Notes under the pieces: generated by a model | Told to the model about the DNA's origin: nothing | What the model saw: the letters and a program-made list of their open reading frames with translations, nothing else | The model's database searches: none | From: Quadrisphaera sp. RL12-1S | Lineage (GTDB): Bacteria > Actinomycetota > Actinomycetes > Actinomycetales > Quadrisphaeraceae | Length of the DNA stretch: 56,299 bases | Assembly (NCBI RefSeq): GCF_014270065.1 | Contig: NZ_JACNME010000007.1 | Location: 1 to 56,299 of the forward strand | Direction of reading: 5' to 3' | Translations under genes and position numbers: made by a program | Shown: positions 38,425 through 47,558 of the stretch, piece by piece | Numbering within the stretch: position 1 is the first letter of the stretch | Layout: each line of letters opens with the position of its first letter

Positions 38425-39420
38425 TCACGGGGACAGGCGCAGCACGGCCAGACCGGGGTAGACGGCGAAGAGGACGGTCACCGGGAGCACGAGGAACACC
38501 ACCGGGATGATCATCGACAGCTCCTTGCGGCCGCCGGCCTCCACGAGCCGGCGGCGGGCCAGCTGGCGCACGTCCTGGGCCTGCGCCGCGAGCACGTCGG
38601 CCAGCGGCGAGCCGCGCTCGACGGCCACGGCGATGCCGTCCACGAAGCGGGTCAGCGGGGCCGCGGAGGTGCGCTCCCCCATCCGCGCGAGCGCCGCCAC
38701 CAGGGGCGTGCCGGCGCGGGCGTCGGCGAGGGTGGTGCGCAGCTCTCCGGCCAGCTCGCCGCGGCAGCTGCGCGAGACCCGGTCGAGAGCGCCGACGGCG
38801 CCCTCCCCGGCGCCGACGGCGAGGGCCAGCAGCTCCGCGACGGTGGGCAGCTCGGACAGGAGGCGCTCCTCGCGCTGGCGGACGGCGCGGCCGAGCGCCT
38901 GGTCGCGGCCCAGCACCCCGCCCGCGGCGCCCACCGGCACGAGCAGCGCCGCGGCCAGCAGCGGTCCACCGCGGGCGACGACGGCGAGCGCCGCCAGCAG
39001 TCCCGCCGCTGCGCCGAGCGCTCCCCACACGACCTGCTCGGCGCGGTAGTGCTCCACGGTGGTGGCGCTGCCGGCCTGCAGGAGGCGGCGGGAGACGGCG
39101 GCGGTGCTGGGCGAGCGGCGTGCCGCGGCGCGGGCCAGCGGCGCCAGGAGCCCACCGGGTGAGGTGCCCAGGAGGCGGGCCAGCGCACCGGCGGGAGCCC
39201 GCCCGGGGGCGAGCAGCCGGGAGCCGCGCGGACGGTCCGCCAGGTGGGGGGCCAGGCGCGCGTCCAGCGAGGGACGGGCCCACGCCGGGACGCCGAGGAG
39301 CGCCAGCCACAGGCCGGCCCCGGCGACCAGGCCCAGCCCGGCGCCCAGCGGACTCAGCCCGGCCAGCCCGGTCAGCCCGGTCAGCCCGGTCAGCCCGGCC
39401 AGCCCGGTCAGCCCGCTCAT
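38425..39420 (-). CDS. tadC: TadC-like type II secretion F-family membrane protein
   Basis: A 331-residue protein with the T2SSF domain: GALGAAAGLLAALAVVARGG (helix), ELPTVAELLALAVGAGEGAVGAL, RTTLADARAGTPLVAALARMG, and the C-terminal KELSMIIPVVFLVLPVTVLFAV. It is the inner-membrane platform partner of TadB. The N-terminus is a Gly-Leu repeat (GLTGLAGLTGLTGLTG) preceding the first helix, encoded by a minisatellite. The ATG overlaps the tadB stop (ATGA). A 97-bp gap separates it from the flp-like gene. Confidence 0.85.
   Translation of the reverse strand: MSGLTGLAGLTGLTGLTGLAGLSPLGAGLGLVAGAGLWLALLGVPAWARPSLDARLAPHLADRPRGSRLLAPGRAPAGALARLLGTSPGGLLAPLARAAARRSPSTAAVSRRLLQAGSATTVEHYRAEQVVWGALGAAAGLLAALAVVARGGPLLAAALLVPVGAAGGVLGRDQALGRAVRQREERLLSELPTVAELLALAVGAGEGAVGALDRVSRSCRGELAGELRTTLADARAGTPLVAALARMGERTSAAPLTRFVDGIAVAVERGSPLADVLAAQAQDVRQLARRRLVEAGGRKELSMIIPVVFLVLPVTVLFAVYPGLAVLRLSP
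39355..39417 (-). repeat. 9-bp minisatellite in the 5' end of tadC
   Basis: Seven tandem copies of the plus-strand unit GGTCAGCCC or GGCCAGCCC, encoding alternating Gly-Leu-Thr and Gly-Leu-Ala triplets. Copy number change by slippage would alter length by three residues per unit and keep the frame. Confidence 0.8.
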
Positions 39421-40286
39421 CGGAGCACCCGCTCGTCCTCGGGCAGCCGGCTGACGCGACGCATGATGGCGTAGGCCAGCACGCAGCACACCGCCCCCGC
39501 GCCGATGACCAGCGCTCCCGCCGGCTCGCGGAAGGCGTCCACCGTGCCGGGCCGGGTGCACAGCAGGACCAGCACCACCCACGGCGCGGCGACGGCGAGG
39601 CGGGCGGTGGCCACGGTCCAGCTCTGCCGCGCGAGCAGCTCACCGCGGGTGCGGGCGTCGTCGCGCAGGAACGCGGACAGGGAGCGCAGCACGCGGCCGA
39701 GGTCGCTGCCGCCCACCTCGCGGGTCAGGCGCAGCGCCTCCACCACGCGGTCGGCCACCGGGTCGGCCAGGGCGTCCTTGAGCCGGTCCAGGGCGGGCAG
39801 GAAGCGGCCGGTGGCGCGGTGGTCGTCGGCGAAGTCGGCGAACGCCGGCCGCAGCGGCTCCGGGCCGTGCACCGCGAGCGCGGCGAGGGCCTCGGGCAGG
39901 GACAGGCCGGCGCGCACGCCGGAGGCGAGGTGGTCGACGGCGTCGGGCCACAGCTCCCGCACGGCGGCGGCGCGGCTGCGGGCGCGGCCGCGCAGGAAGG
40001 CCACCGGCCCCCAGGAGGCCCCGGCCCCGAGCGCCAGCGCCAGCACTGAGGAGCCGGACACCAGCAGGGCGGCCACCGCCACGGCCAGCGCGGTCGCGAC
40101 GCAGGCGGCCACCAGCGACGCCAGCGGCAGCCCGGCCAGGCCAGCCGCCGCCAGCAGGTCCTCGCCGCGGGCGCGCAGCCCGGGACGGGCGCCGACCGCG
40201 TCGTCGTCGGCGGTGTCCTCCACCCAGCAGGCCCACCAGGCGCAGAAGAGGCCTGCGCCCAGCAGCAGGCCGGTCAGGGCGCCCAC
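39417..40286 (-). CDS. tadB: TadB-like type II secretion F-family membrane protein
   Basis: A 289-residue platform protein: N-terminal helices (MGALTGLLLGAGLFCAWWACW), VRELWPDAVDHLASGVRAGLSLPEALAAL (two motifs, the cytosolic T2SSF bundle), EALRLTREVGGSDLGRVLRSLS, and two C-terminal helices (LAVAAPWVVLVLLCTRP, LVIGAGAVCCVLAYAIM). The GTG start directly follows the tadA stop without a gap. Confidence 0.88.
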   Translation of the reverse strand: MGALTGLLLGAGLFCAWWACWVEDTADDDAVGARPGLRARGEDLLAAAGLAGLPLASLVAACVATALAVAVAALLVSGSSVLALALGAGASWGPVAFLRGRARSRAAAVRELWPDAVDHLASGVRAGLSLPEALAALAVHGPEPLRPAFADFADDHRATGRFLPALDRLKDALADPVADRVVEALRLTREVGGSDLGRVLRSLSAFLRDDARTRGELLARQSWTVATARLAVAAPWVVLVLLCTRPGTVDAFREPAGALVIGAGAVCCVLAYAIMRRVSRLPEDERVLR

Positions 40287-41525
40287 TCAGGCCTCCGTGC
40301 GCAGCAGCGCCGCGAGGTCGAAGCCGGCGCGGGCGAAGCGCTCCTCGTGCGGGGCGGTCCCGGTGCCGCGCACGAGGCGCGGGCTCCCGCCGTCGAGCAC
40401 GGTGCCGAAGACGGTGCCGGTCTCGATGACGCCGCCCTCGACGCGCCCGGGCACGGCGAGCACCTCGCGGACGCGGCGGCGGCCGTCGGCCTCCAGCGCC
40501 ACGTGCACCACGAGGTCCACCGCGGAGGCGACCGTGGGGACGACGAAGTCCGCGGTGACGTTGGGACCCGCCAGCAGCGGCAGCGTGCAGAGCTTGGTCA
40601 CGGCCTCGCGGGCGCTGTTGGCGTGCACGGTGGCCATGCCGGGAAGCCCCGAGTTGAGCGCGATGAGCAGGTCCAGGCTCTCCGCCTGGCGCACCTCGCC
40701 GACCACGAGCCGGTCGGGGCGCATCCGCAGCGCCTCCTTGACCAGCCGCCGCAGCGTGATCTCCCCGGTGCCCTCCAGGCTGGGCTGGCGGCACTGCAGA
40801 CCCACCACGTCCCGGCCGGCGAAGGCCAGCTCGAAGACCTCCTCCACCGTGATGACGCGCTCGCGGGAGGGGATGGCTGCCGAGAGGCAGTTGAGCATCG
40901 TGGTCTTGCCGGCCTGGGTGCCTCCCGCGACGAGCACGTTCAGCCCGGAGGCGACGGCGGCGTCCAGGAAGGCGGCGCAGCTGGCGGTGAGGGTGCCCAG
41001 CTGGACGAGGTGCTCGGTGCGGGAGGCCTTCACCACGAACTTGCGGATGTTCACCGCCCAGTGGCGGCGGGTGACGTCGGGGATGGCCACGTGCAGGCGG
41101 GCCCCCGACGGCAGGGCGGCGTCGACGAACGGGGAGCTGAGGTCGAGGCGGCGGCCGGTGGTGCGCAGCATCCGCTCGACGAGGTCGTGGACTGCGCTCT
41201 CGGTGAGGATCGTCGTGGTGAGCTCGGAACGGCCGCCGCGAGCCACGAACACCTTCCCGGGCTCGTTGATCCAGATCTCCTCGACCTCGGGGTCGTCGAG
41301 GTGCGCCTGCAGCGGACCGAACCCGGCGACGGCGTCGACGACGGCGCGCACGGTGCCGCTGCGGTCGGTCAGGCCGGGCAGCACGCCCTGCAGGGAGCGC
41401 TCGTCGTAGTCGGCGACGACCTCCTCCACGAGGCGGCGCACCACCTCGGCGTCGGCCGTGGGGTCCAGCGCGCGCCGGCGCACCAGCTCGCGGACCTCGT
41501 CTTCGACGATCGCGGTGGCCTCCAC
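40287..41525 (-). CDS. tadA: TadA/CpaF family pilus assembly ATPase
   Basis: A 412-residue ATPase powering Flp pilus assembly. Motifs: IWINEPGKVFVARGG, LPSGARLHVAIPDVTRRHWAVN (two motifs), Walker A VAGGTQAGKTTMLNCL, ITVEEVFELAF (Asp box variant), Walker B MRPDRLVVGEVRQAES and the His box GMATVHANSAREA. I start at GTG (MEATAIVED) because GGAGGAGGG lies 6 nt upstream. Longer frames reach 41714, but the extra 63 residues are low-complexity and overlap an inverted repeat. This is the first gene of the operon. Confidence 0.92.
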   Translation of the reverse strand: MEATAIVEDEVRELVRRRALDPTADAEVVRRLVEEVVADYDERSLQGVLPGLTDRSGTVRAVVDAVAGFGPLQAHLDDPEVEEIWINEPGKVFVARGGRSELTTTILTESAVHDLVERMLRTTGRRLDLSSPFVDAALPSGARLHVAIPDVTRRHWAVNIRKFVVKASRTEHLVQLGTLTASCAAFLDAAVASGLNVLVAGGTQAGKTTMLNCLSAAIPSRERVITVEEVFELAFAGRDVVGLQCRQPSLEGTGEITLRRLVKEALRMRPDRLVVGEVRQAESLDLLIALNSGLPGMATVHANSAREAVTKLCTLPLLAGPNVTADFVVPTVASAVDLVVHVALEADGRRRVREVLAVPGRVEGGVIETGTVFGTVLDGGSPRLVRGTGTAPHEERFARAGFDLAALLRTEA

Positions 41526-41893
41526 GCCCGTCCCTCCTCCCGCTCGACGACCCGTCGCCGCCGTCGGCAGCACGGCGCCGCCCAGGGGAGCCCACGGCTC
41601 TCGAGGACGGCGTGCTGCCGACGCTAGGCGGGGCCGCGCGGGCGGTGCTGGCGTCTGGGTGACGACCATGATCCGGTCTGGGCGTCCCCCGACCGAGAGA
41701 CGACTGTTGATCACAGAGAGTAGTCACATGATCACCACGTACCCGGTCGAACCGGTCGCGACCGGGACAGGGCGGCGCGAAACGGGAGGCACCCCGCGAA
41801 GCGGACCGGCCGCTGAGCGCCCCGCGGTCCGGTCGTCCACAGGGCGGGACCCGGCGCCAGCGCGGACCCGCCCCGGCGCGGCAGGGTCATCGG
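41526..41893. promoter_or_regulatory. Divergent promoter region of the tad operon and the FHA/FtsK gene
   Basis: Two features stand out in 368 bp. A 13-bp inverted repeat CGTCGGCAGCACG / CGTGCTGCCGACG (41562-41574, 41611-41623) lies just ahead of tadA and could act as an attenuator. Two TGATCAC heptamers (41708-41714, 41729-41735) are exactly 21 bp apart in the least GC-rich part, fitting side-by-side binding of a regulator. No gene is supported here. Confidence 0.5.
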
Positions 41894-44800
41894 GTGCGCC
41901 TGGAGATGACCGTCCGCGGTGCCGGGTGCGCCGCTCCCGGCACCGACGTCGTGGTGGAGGCACCCCCCGGCACCCGGCTGGGCCGGGTGCTCCTCGACCT
42001 CGCGGCCACGGCGGGGCTGCCGCCCCGAGCCACGGCCAGCGCCCTGGTCGGGCTGACCCCCGTGGACGAGGACGCTCCGCTGGGGGCACCACCGCTGCTG
42101 CGCGGCGCGCAGCTGGTGCTGGACGCCGCGGGGGCCGGGATCCGGCCCGGGGTGCGCGCGACGCCGTCGGGCGCGCTGCGGGTGCTCTCAGGCCCGGACG
42201 CGGGCGCCGCTGCCCCCGTGCCGCTCGGGCGCTCCTTCCTCGGCCGCGGACCGGGATCGCTGGTCCCGCTGACCGACCCCGCCACCTCGCGGCGCCACGT
42301 CGAGCTGGACCGCACCCCGGCGGGGACCCGGGTGCGAGCCGCCGCACCGGGCGGCGGAGCAGTGCTCGACGGCCGGTCGCTGACCGACGCGTGGACCGCC
42401 CTGCCATTCGGAGCGCTGCTGCAGGTGGGGTCCGGCGTGCTGGAGCTGGCTCCCCCGCGCGCCGATGAGGGGAGGCGCCCCGCCCCCGTCGTCCCGGACG
42501 GGACCGGCGGCCTGGACGTGAGGACGTCCGCCGCGGCCGCGGCGGTCCCCCAGCCCCCGGAGCCGGTGGAGGTCGAGCTCCCGGCGCCGCCGGTCCCGCG
42601 CCCCGCGACCCCGGTGGCCTGGGCCGCGGTGCTGGTGCCCGCGCTGGTGGCGGTGCCCCTGGCGGTCCTGTGGTCACCGATCGCACTGCTGCTGGCCGGG
42701 ACGGGACCGCTGGTCGCCCTGGTCACCGCGGCCGTCGACCGGCGGCGCCGGCGTCGCGAGCACCGGCGCGCCCTGGAGGACCACCGCCACGGCCTCCACC
42801 GCGCGGCCGCCCGCGCGGACCGGGCGCTGGCCGTGGAGCGGGCCACCCTGGAGCGCCTGCACCCCGCCGCCGGTGCGCTGCCCGACCTGGCCGAGGGGCG
42901 GCTCTGGCCGCTCTGGTCGGGGCCGTCCGGGGAGGTGTCCCCGTCGGTGTCCCCGTCGGTGTCCGAGTCGGTGTCCGAGTCGGTGGGTGCCGAGGCCGGT
43001 CTCCGGGTCCGCCTGGGCACCGGTCCCGTCCCGAGCCGGGTGGTGGTGCGCCAGCCCGCCGCCGACGACCGGTCCGGTGGCGGTGCGGGCGGTGCGAGCG
43101 GGTCGGCGGTGGCGGAGGACGCCGACGGGGAACGGCTCGAGCACGCCGCCGGACCGGTGGTCGTGGACCTCGCGGGGCTGCGGCGCGTGGTCGTCCTCGG
43201 AGACGCGGAGGCGGCGCGCTCCGCCGCGCGGGCCCTCGTGTGCCAGCTCGCCGTGCTGCACCCGCCCCACCGTCTGGCCCTGCGCCTGGAGACCGCCACC
43301 ACCGGCGGCGTCTCCCGCGCGTGGGGGTGGGGGCGGTGGCTGCCCCACGTGACCTGCTCCGGCCCTGCGCCCGCGGTCCCGTCGCCGTCCCCGCCGTCCC
43401 GGGTGCACGTGCGCGTCGTGGACGGCCTCGGCGACGCCGGCGCGGTCCCGCCGGCGACCGCTCCCGACGACGGTGCGGGCACCACCGTCGTCGTCCTCAC
43501 CGACGGCGCCGACGAGCGAGCGCTCGACGGCGCGGACGCCGTCCTGCGGGTGGACGCGGGCGGACGTGCCGTCTGGTCGGCCGCGGGCGCCGCCAGGCCC
43601 CTCGTGGTCGACCTCCTCACGCCCGAGCGCGCCGAGCGGGTCGCCCGCGCCCTCGCCCCGCTGCGCACCCACGACGCCGACCGGGGCGGTGAGGTGGCGG
43701 CGCCGCCGCTGACCGCCCTGCTCGCCGCGGCCACGGGCGCTGACCCGCTGGACCCGCGCTCGCTCACCCGCCACTGGGACGCCCGCCGCGGCGCGGCCGC
43801 GGCCGTGCCGGTGGGAGCGCTGCCCGGGGGCGTCCCCTGGATGCTCGATCTCGACCGGGACGGTCCGCACGCCCTCGTGGCGGGCACGACGGGCGCGGGC
43901 AAGAGCTCGCTGCTCGTGGCGTGGCTGCTCGCTCTGGCGGTGGTGCTGCCCCCGGAGGAGCTGTCCGTGGTGCTCGTGGACTACAAGGGCGGCGCCACGG
44001 CCGGTCGGCTGAGGGGGCTCCCCCACCTCGTCGGGTCCGTGACCGACCTCGACGAGCACCTGGCCCAGCGGGCGCTGACCTCCCTCACCGCGGAGGTGCG
44101 CCGCCGCGAGCGCGTGCTCGCCGAGCACGGCGCGGTGGACCGCGCCGAGCTGCTGCGTTTGCGGCCGAACGGTGCGCGCCTGCTGCCGCGGCTGCTGGTG
44201 GTGGTTGACGAGGTGAGGGTCCTCGTGGACGAGGTGCCCGACCTGGTGCCGGGGCTGGTGCGCCTGGCCGCGGTCGGTCGGTCGCTCGGCGTGCACCTCG
44301 TGCTGGCCACGCAGCGCCCGGCGGGCGCGGTCAGCGCGGACGCGCGGGCCAACACCAACCTGCGCGTCGCGCTGCGGGTGCGCGACGCTCCGGACTCGGT
44401 CGACGTCCTGGACGACCCGGGCGCGGCCCACCTGCCTCCGGACCGTCCGGGGGCGGCGCTGGTGCGCTGCGGCGGCCGCGACCTGGAGCGCGTGCAGGTG
44501 GCCTCGCTGGTGCGCCACCCGCCTCGGCCGGTCCGGGTGCTGGTGGGGGCTGCGGGTGGTCCGGCGGACGGCGCCGGAGCGGGCGCGGGCGCTGTGGACG
44601 AGGTGCCGCTGCTGGTGGCTGCGCTGCGCGAGGCCGCGCGCGGCCGGGACGTCCCGCGCAGCGGTGCCCCCTGGATGCCGGCCCTGCCGGACCTCCTGCC
44701 CTGGGGCCACCCCCGCGACGTCCCAGGCTGCGAGGACGGTGAGGACGGTGAGGACGGCGGGGGCGGTGGACTGCCGCTGGGGCTCCTCGACGAGCCCGAG

Positions 44801-46249
44801 CTCCCCGCCCAGCGCGTGCTGCGCTGGAGCGGGACCGCTCCGCTGGCGGTGTGCGGCGGGCCGGGCTCGGGGCGCACCTCCCTGCTGCGGTGGCTGGCGG
44901 CCGCGAGCACCCGCGCGGTGCACCTGGTGGGCGACCGGACCGAGCTGCCCGGGCTGACGGGGCTGGCGGCGCTGCCGCAGGTGGCAGCCGTCGTGGACCC
45001 CGACGACGGCGAGCACCTCGTCCGGGTGCTGCAGCACCTCACCGACGTGGTCCGCGACCGGGCCGGCGCGCACCGGGACGGGCTGCCGCTGCTCCTGGTG
45101 GACGGCGCCGACCGCGTGCTGGCGGGGCGGGCCGCCCGCGGCCAGCGGCACGAGGCCGAGGCCGCCGCCGACCTGCTCGCCGGGCTGGTCGCCGCGGGTG
45201 CCCCCGTGGTGCTGGCGTGCGACGCGGCGGCGCTGTCCTCCCGGGCGCTGGCGGCCGTCCGCGAGGTGCTGCTCCTGGCGCCCGCCGACCGCAGCGCCGC
45301 GGTGCTGGCCGGTGTCCCCTCGTCCGCGACCCCGGTCCACTGGCCGCCGGGGCGAGCGCTGCGGCTGCGTCCCGGCCCCCTGCGGGAGTGCCAGCTGCCG
45401 CTGCTGGACCTGGCGCTCCCAGCGCACGCGTCACCGACGGACGAGAGGTCGCAGCCGGACGAGACGGCGCAGCCTGCACCGAGCGGGGAGCGCGACCGCG
45501 GTCCCGGTGCCGTCGACCGGGTGCCCGCGCTGCCGGACCACCTGCCGCTCACCGCGCTGCGCGCCCTGCCCGGCGAGACCGGCGGCGCCTCACCGGGTGC
45601 CGCGGGGTCGGGCGCGGACCGGTCGTCGCTCACCGTGGGGGTCGGCGGTCTGCGCGCGGACGCGGTGCACCTGCCGCTGCCCTCCGGAGCCGGGGCCCTG
45701 GTGGTCGGGCCCGCGGGGTCGGGGCGGTCGAGCGCGCTGCACCTGCTGGCGGTGCAGGCCGCCGCCACCGGGCGCCCGTGCGTGCTCGTGCGGCCCCGGC
45801 AGCCGCTGCCCGGGGAGGTGGCTCACGACCTCCCCGGCTCCGTCGTGGTGCGCGGGTCGGACGCAGCGGCCGGGCGGGCCCTCCTGGCGGCTCTGGCGGC
45901 GGCGACCCCTGCTGACGACGCCGGTCCCGAGCAGGTCCCGCTGGTGCTCGTCGACGACGCCGAGGTGCTGCTCGGCAGCCCCCTGGAGGCCCTGCTGCTC
46001 GACCTCGCTGACGGCGACGGACCCGCGTGCGCGCTGGTGGCGGCGGGGACCAGCGGCCTGCTGCCGTCGCACCGCGGGGTGGCGGCGGCCCTGCGGCGCC
46101 ACCGCACCGGCCTGCTCCTGCACCCGCTCGTCCCGGGGGACGCGGAGCTGCTCGGCGCTAGGCCGCCGGTCGTGCGCAGCGGGCCGGCGGGGCGGGCGGG
46201 CCTGGTGAGGGCGGGCGCGCTCGTCGTCGTCCAGCTCGCGCAGCCGTGA
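41894..46249 (+). CDS. FHA and FtsK/SpoIIIE domain membrane ATPase (EccC/EssC-like)
   Basis: A 1451-residue protein. Order: ubiquitin-like N-terminal region (1-90), FHA domain (~110-170; GRSFLGRGPG, SRRHVEL), two membrane helices (~240-280; AWAAVLVPALVAVPLAVLW, LLLAGTGPLVALV), then three FtsK-type modules. Module 1 is complete: Walker A VAGTTGAGKSSLLVAW (~660), Walker B VVLVDYKGGATAGRL, LLVVVDEVRVLVDE, LVLATQRPAGAV. Modules 2 (GGPGSGRTSLLRW, ~988) and 3 (VGPAGSGRSSALHLL, ~1274) have Arg in place of the Walker Lys, as is common for the regulatory modules of EccC/EssC. Family members drive type VII secretion, but no WXG100, EccB/D/E or mycosin genes are in this window. GTG start. Confidence 0.85.
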   Translation: MRLEMTVRGAGCAAPGTDVVVEAPPGTRLGRVLLDLAATAGLPPRATASALVGLTPVDEDAPLGAPPLLRGAQLVLDAAGAGIRPGVRATPSGALRVLSGPDAGAAAPVPLGRSFLGRGPGSLVPLTDPATSRRHVELDRTPAGTRVRAAAPGGGAVLDGRSLTDAWTALPFGALLQVGSGVLELAPPRADEGRRPAPVVPDGTGGLDVRTSAAAAAVPQPPEPVEVELPAPPVPRPATPVAWAAVLVPALVAVPLAVLWSPIALLLAGTGPLVALVTAAVDRRRRRREHRRALEDHRHGLHRAAARADRALAVERATLERLHPAAGALPDLAEGRLWPLWSGPSGEVSPSVSPSVSESVSESVGAEAGLRVRLGTGPVPSRVVVRQPAADDRSGGGAGGASGSAVAEDADGERLEHAAGPVVVDLAGLRRVVVLGDAEAARSAARALVCQLAVLHPPHRLALRLETATTGGVSRAWGWGRWLPHVTCSGPAPAVPSPSPPSRVHVRVVDGLGDAGAVPPATAPDDGAGTTVVVLTDGADERALDGADAVLRVDAGGRAVWSAAGAARPLVVDLLTPERAERVARALAPLRTHDADRGGEVAAPPLTALLAAATGADPLDPRSLTRHWDARRGAAAAVPVGALPGGVPWMLDLDRDGPHALVAGTTGAGKSSLLVAWLLALAVVLPPEELSVVLVDYKGGATAGRLRGLPHLVGSVTDLDEHLAQRALTSLTAEVRRRERVLAEHGAVDRAELLRLRPNGARLLPRLLVVVDEVRVLVDEVPDLVPGLVRLAAVGRSLGVHLVLATQRPAGAVSADARANTNLRVALRVRDAPDSVDVLDDPGAAHLPPDRPGAALVRCGGRDLERVQVASLVRHPPRPVRVLVGAAGGPADGAGAGAGAVDEVPLLVAALREAARGRDVPRSGAPWMPALPDLLPWGHPRDVPGCEDGEDGEDGGGGGLPLGLLDEPELPAQRVLRWSGTAPLAVCGGPGSGRTSLLRWLAAASTRAVHLVGDRTELPGLTGLAALPQVAAVVDPDDGEHLVRVLQHLTDVVRDRAGAHRDGLPLLLVDGADRVLAGRAARGQRHEAEAAADLLAGLVAAGAPVVLACDAAALSSRALAAVREVLLLAPADRSAAVLAGVPSSATPVHWPPGRALRLRPGPLRECQLPLLDLALPAHASPTDERSQPDETAQPAPSGERDRGPGAVDRVPALPDHLPLTALRALPGETGGASPGAAGSGADRSSLTVGVGGLRADAVHLPLPSGAGALVVGPAGSGRSSALHLLAVQAAATGRPCVLVRPRQPLPGEVAHDLPGSVVVRGSDAAAGRALLAALAAATPADDAGPEQVPLVLVDDAEVLLGSPLEALLLDLADGDGPACALVAAGTSGLLPSHRGVAAALRRHRTGLLLHPLVPGDAELLGARPPVVRSGPAGRAGLVRAGALVVVQLAQP

Positions 46250-46264
46250 GCCCTCAGCAGGTGC

Positions 46265-47431
46265 TCAGCGACGGGCCAGGTGCACCACGAGGCCCCGGTG
46301 GTCCGTGGCGCCCACGGTGACCACCTGCGCGGACAGCACCCGCCAGGTGCGCCCGTCGACGAGCACGTGGTCGATCGGGGCGGCCAGCAGCTGCGGCACC
46401 GTGGAGGGCCACGTGCCCAGGCCCCCGGCGCCGGCGGCAGCGGCCGCGTCCACGCAGGGCCCGAGGTCGCGCAGACCGGGGTGGTCCAGGGTGGCGTTGA
46501 AGTCGCCGGCGACCACGGCACCCGGTGCCGCTGTGCAGGCCGCGACGGCGCGGGGGACGTCGGAGCGCCACCGCTGGACCATCCCGTCCTGCGGGACGGG
46601 AGCGACCGGGTGGACGGCCACCACGGGGCCGGGCAGGGTCGGCGCGGACGCGGCCACGGCGGCGAGCTCCACGGCGGGGGCCGGCGCGGCAGCCGGCGTC
46701 CCGAGCCGGTCGGCCACGAGCAGGCTGGTCGCGTGCGTCGGGTCCGGCGAGGTGGTGGCCGTGGAGGCGCTGTACCCGCGCCCCTGCTCGCCCAGCAAGG
46801 ACACCACCTGCTGCGCGGTGGTGGCGGGTGTCTCCGGGAGCACCACGACGTCCGCCCCCGCAGCCGCCACCGCCACCGCCACCTGCTGGGCGTCCGCTCC
46901 CCCGTGCTCGGTGTTGAGGCTGAGGACCACGAGGTCCGCACCGCCCGCGGGCGGCGCCTCAGGCAGCACCCCGCGGGCCACGAGCACGCCCGCGTGGACA
47001 GCGGCGGCCAGCACCAGCCCGGCGGCCAGCACCGCGGTGGCGCTTGGACGACGGCGCGGACCGCGGCGCCGACCGCGGCGCGGACCGCGATGCCGGAGCA
47101 CGAGCCGGGCGAGGGCGCGCAGCGCGAGCACGAGGCCGGCCGAGACGAGCAGGCCGACCGCGAGGACGCCGCGGAACGGCAGCAGCTGAGCCAGCGGCAC
47201 GGTCCCCGCCAGGCCCGCGGCCCCCGGCAGCGCGGTGGCCAGCGCGGTCACCACCAGGGCGGTTACCACCACCAGCGCCAGCGCGCGCGGGGCGGTGGCT
47301 CGCGGGCGGCTCCCGGTCTGCCGCGGAGCAGCGGCGCCAGGGCGCTCTGCGGGGCTCTCGGCGGGGGCGTCGGTGGGAGCGTCGGTGGGGGCGCCACCCG
47401 GCTGCTGCACGACCTCTACGGTGCCACCCAC
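46265..47431 (-). CDS. Membrane-anchored endonuclease/exonuclease/phosphatase family protein
   Basis: A 388-residue protein. N-terminal disordered region (repeat DAPTDAP), three membrane helices (LALVVVTALVVTALATAL, LLPFRGVLAVGLLVSAGLVLAL, ATAVLAAGLVLAAAVHAGVL), then an external EEP domain: VLSLNTEHGGADA, VVVLPETPATT, AGDFNATLDHPGLRDLG, APIDHVLVDG, GATDHRGLVVHLA. These are the metal and phosphate motifs of DNase I-like hydrolases; substrate could be nucleic acid or phospholipid. I start at GTG (MGGTVEVVQQ) with GGTGAG 7 nt upstream; longer frames run into the divergent acetyltransferase gene. Confidence 0.83.
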   Translation of the reverse strand: MGGTVEVVQQPGGAPTDAPTDAPAESPAERPGAAAPRQTGSRPRATAPRALALVVVTALVVTALATALPGAAGLAGTVPLAQLLPFRGVLAVGLLVSAGLVLALRALARLVLRHRGPRRGRRRGPRRRPSATAVLAAGLVLAAAVHAGVLVARGVLPEAPPAGGADLVVLSLNTEHGGADAQQVAVAVAAAGADVVVLPETPATTAQQVVSLLGEQGRGYSASTATTSPDPTHATSLLVADRLGTPAAAPAPAVELAAVAASAPTLPGPVVAVHPVAPVPQDGMVQRWRSDVPRAVAACTAAPGAVVAGDFNATLDHPGLRDLGPCVDAAAAAGAGGLGTWPSTVPQLLAAPIDHVLVDGRTWRVLSAQVVTVGATDHRGLVVHLARR

Positions 47432-47558
47432 GGGCGGCTCACCGGGGGCAGACCACCCGCACGGCCGTCCGCCGCGGTGCGAGACGATCACGGCTGCGGC
47501 ACGAGAAGACCAGTGGCAGATGACCAGCACGACAGCACCAGCACGGAGGGACGAGCAC

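Noticed and set aside
42674-45427. A long minus-strand frame opposite the FHA/FtsK gene
   Set aside because: Gln/Arg/His-rich antisense of a recognisable multi-domain ATPase; no ribosome site or motif.
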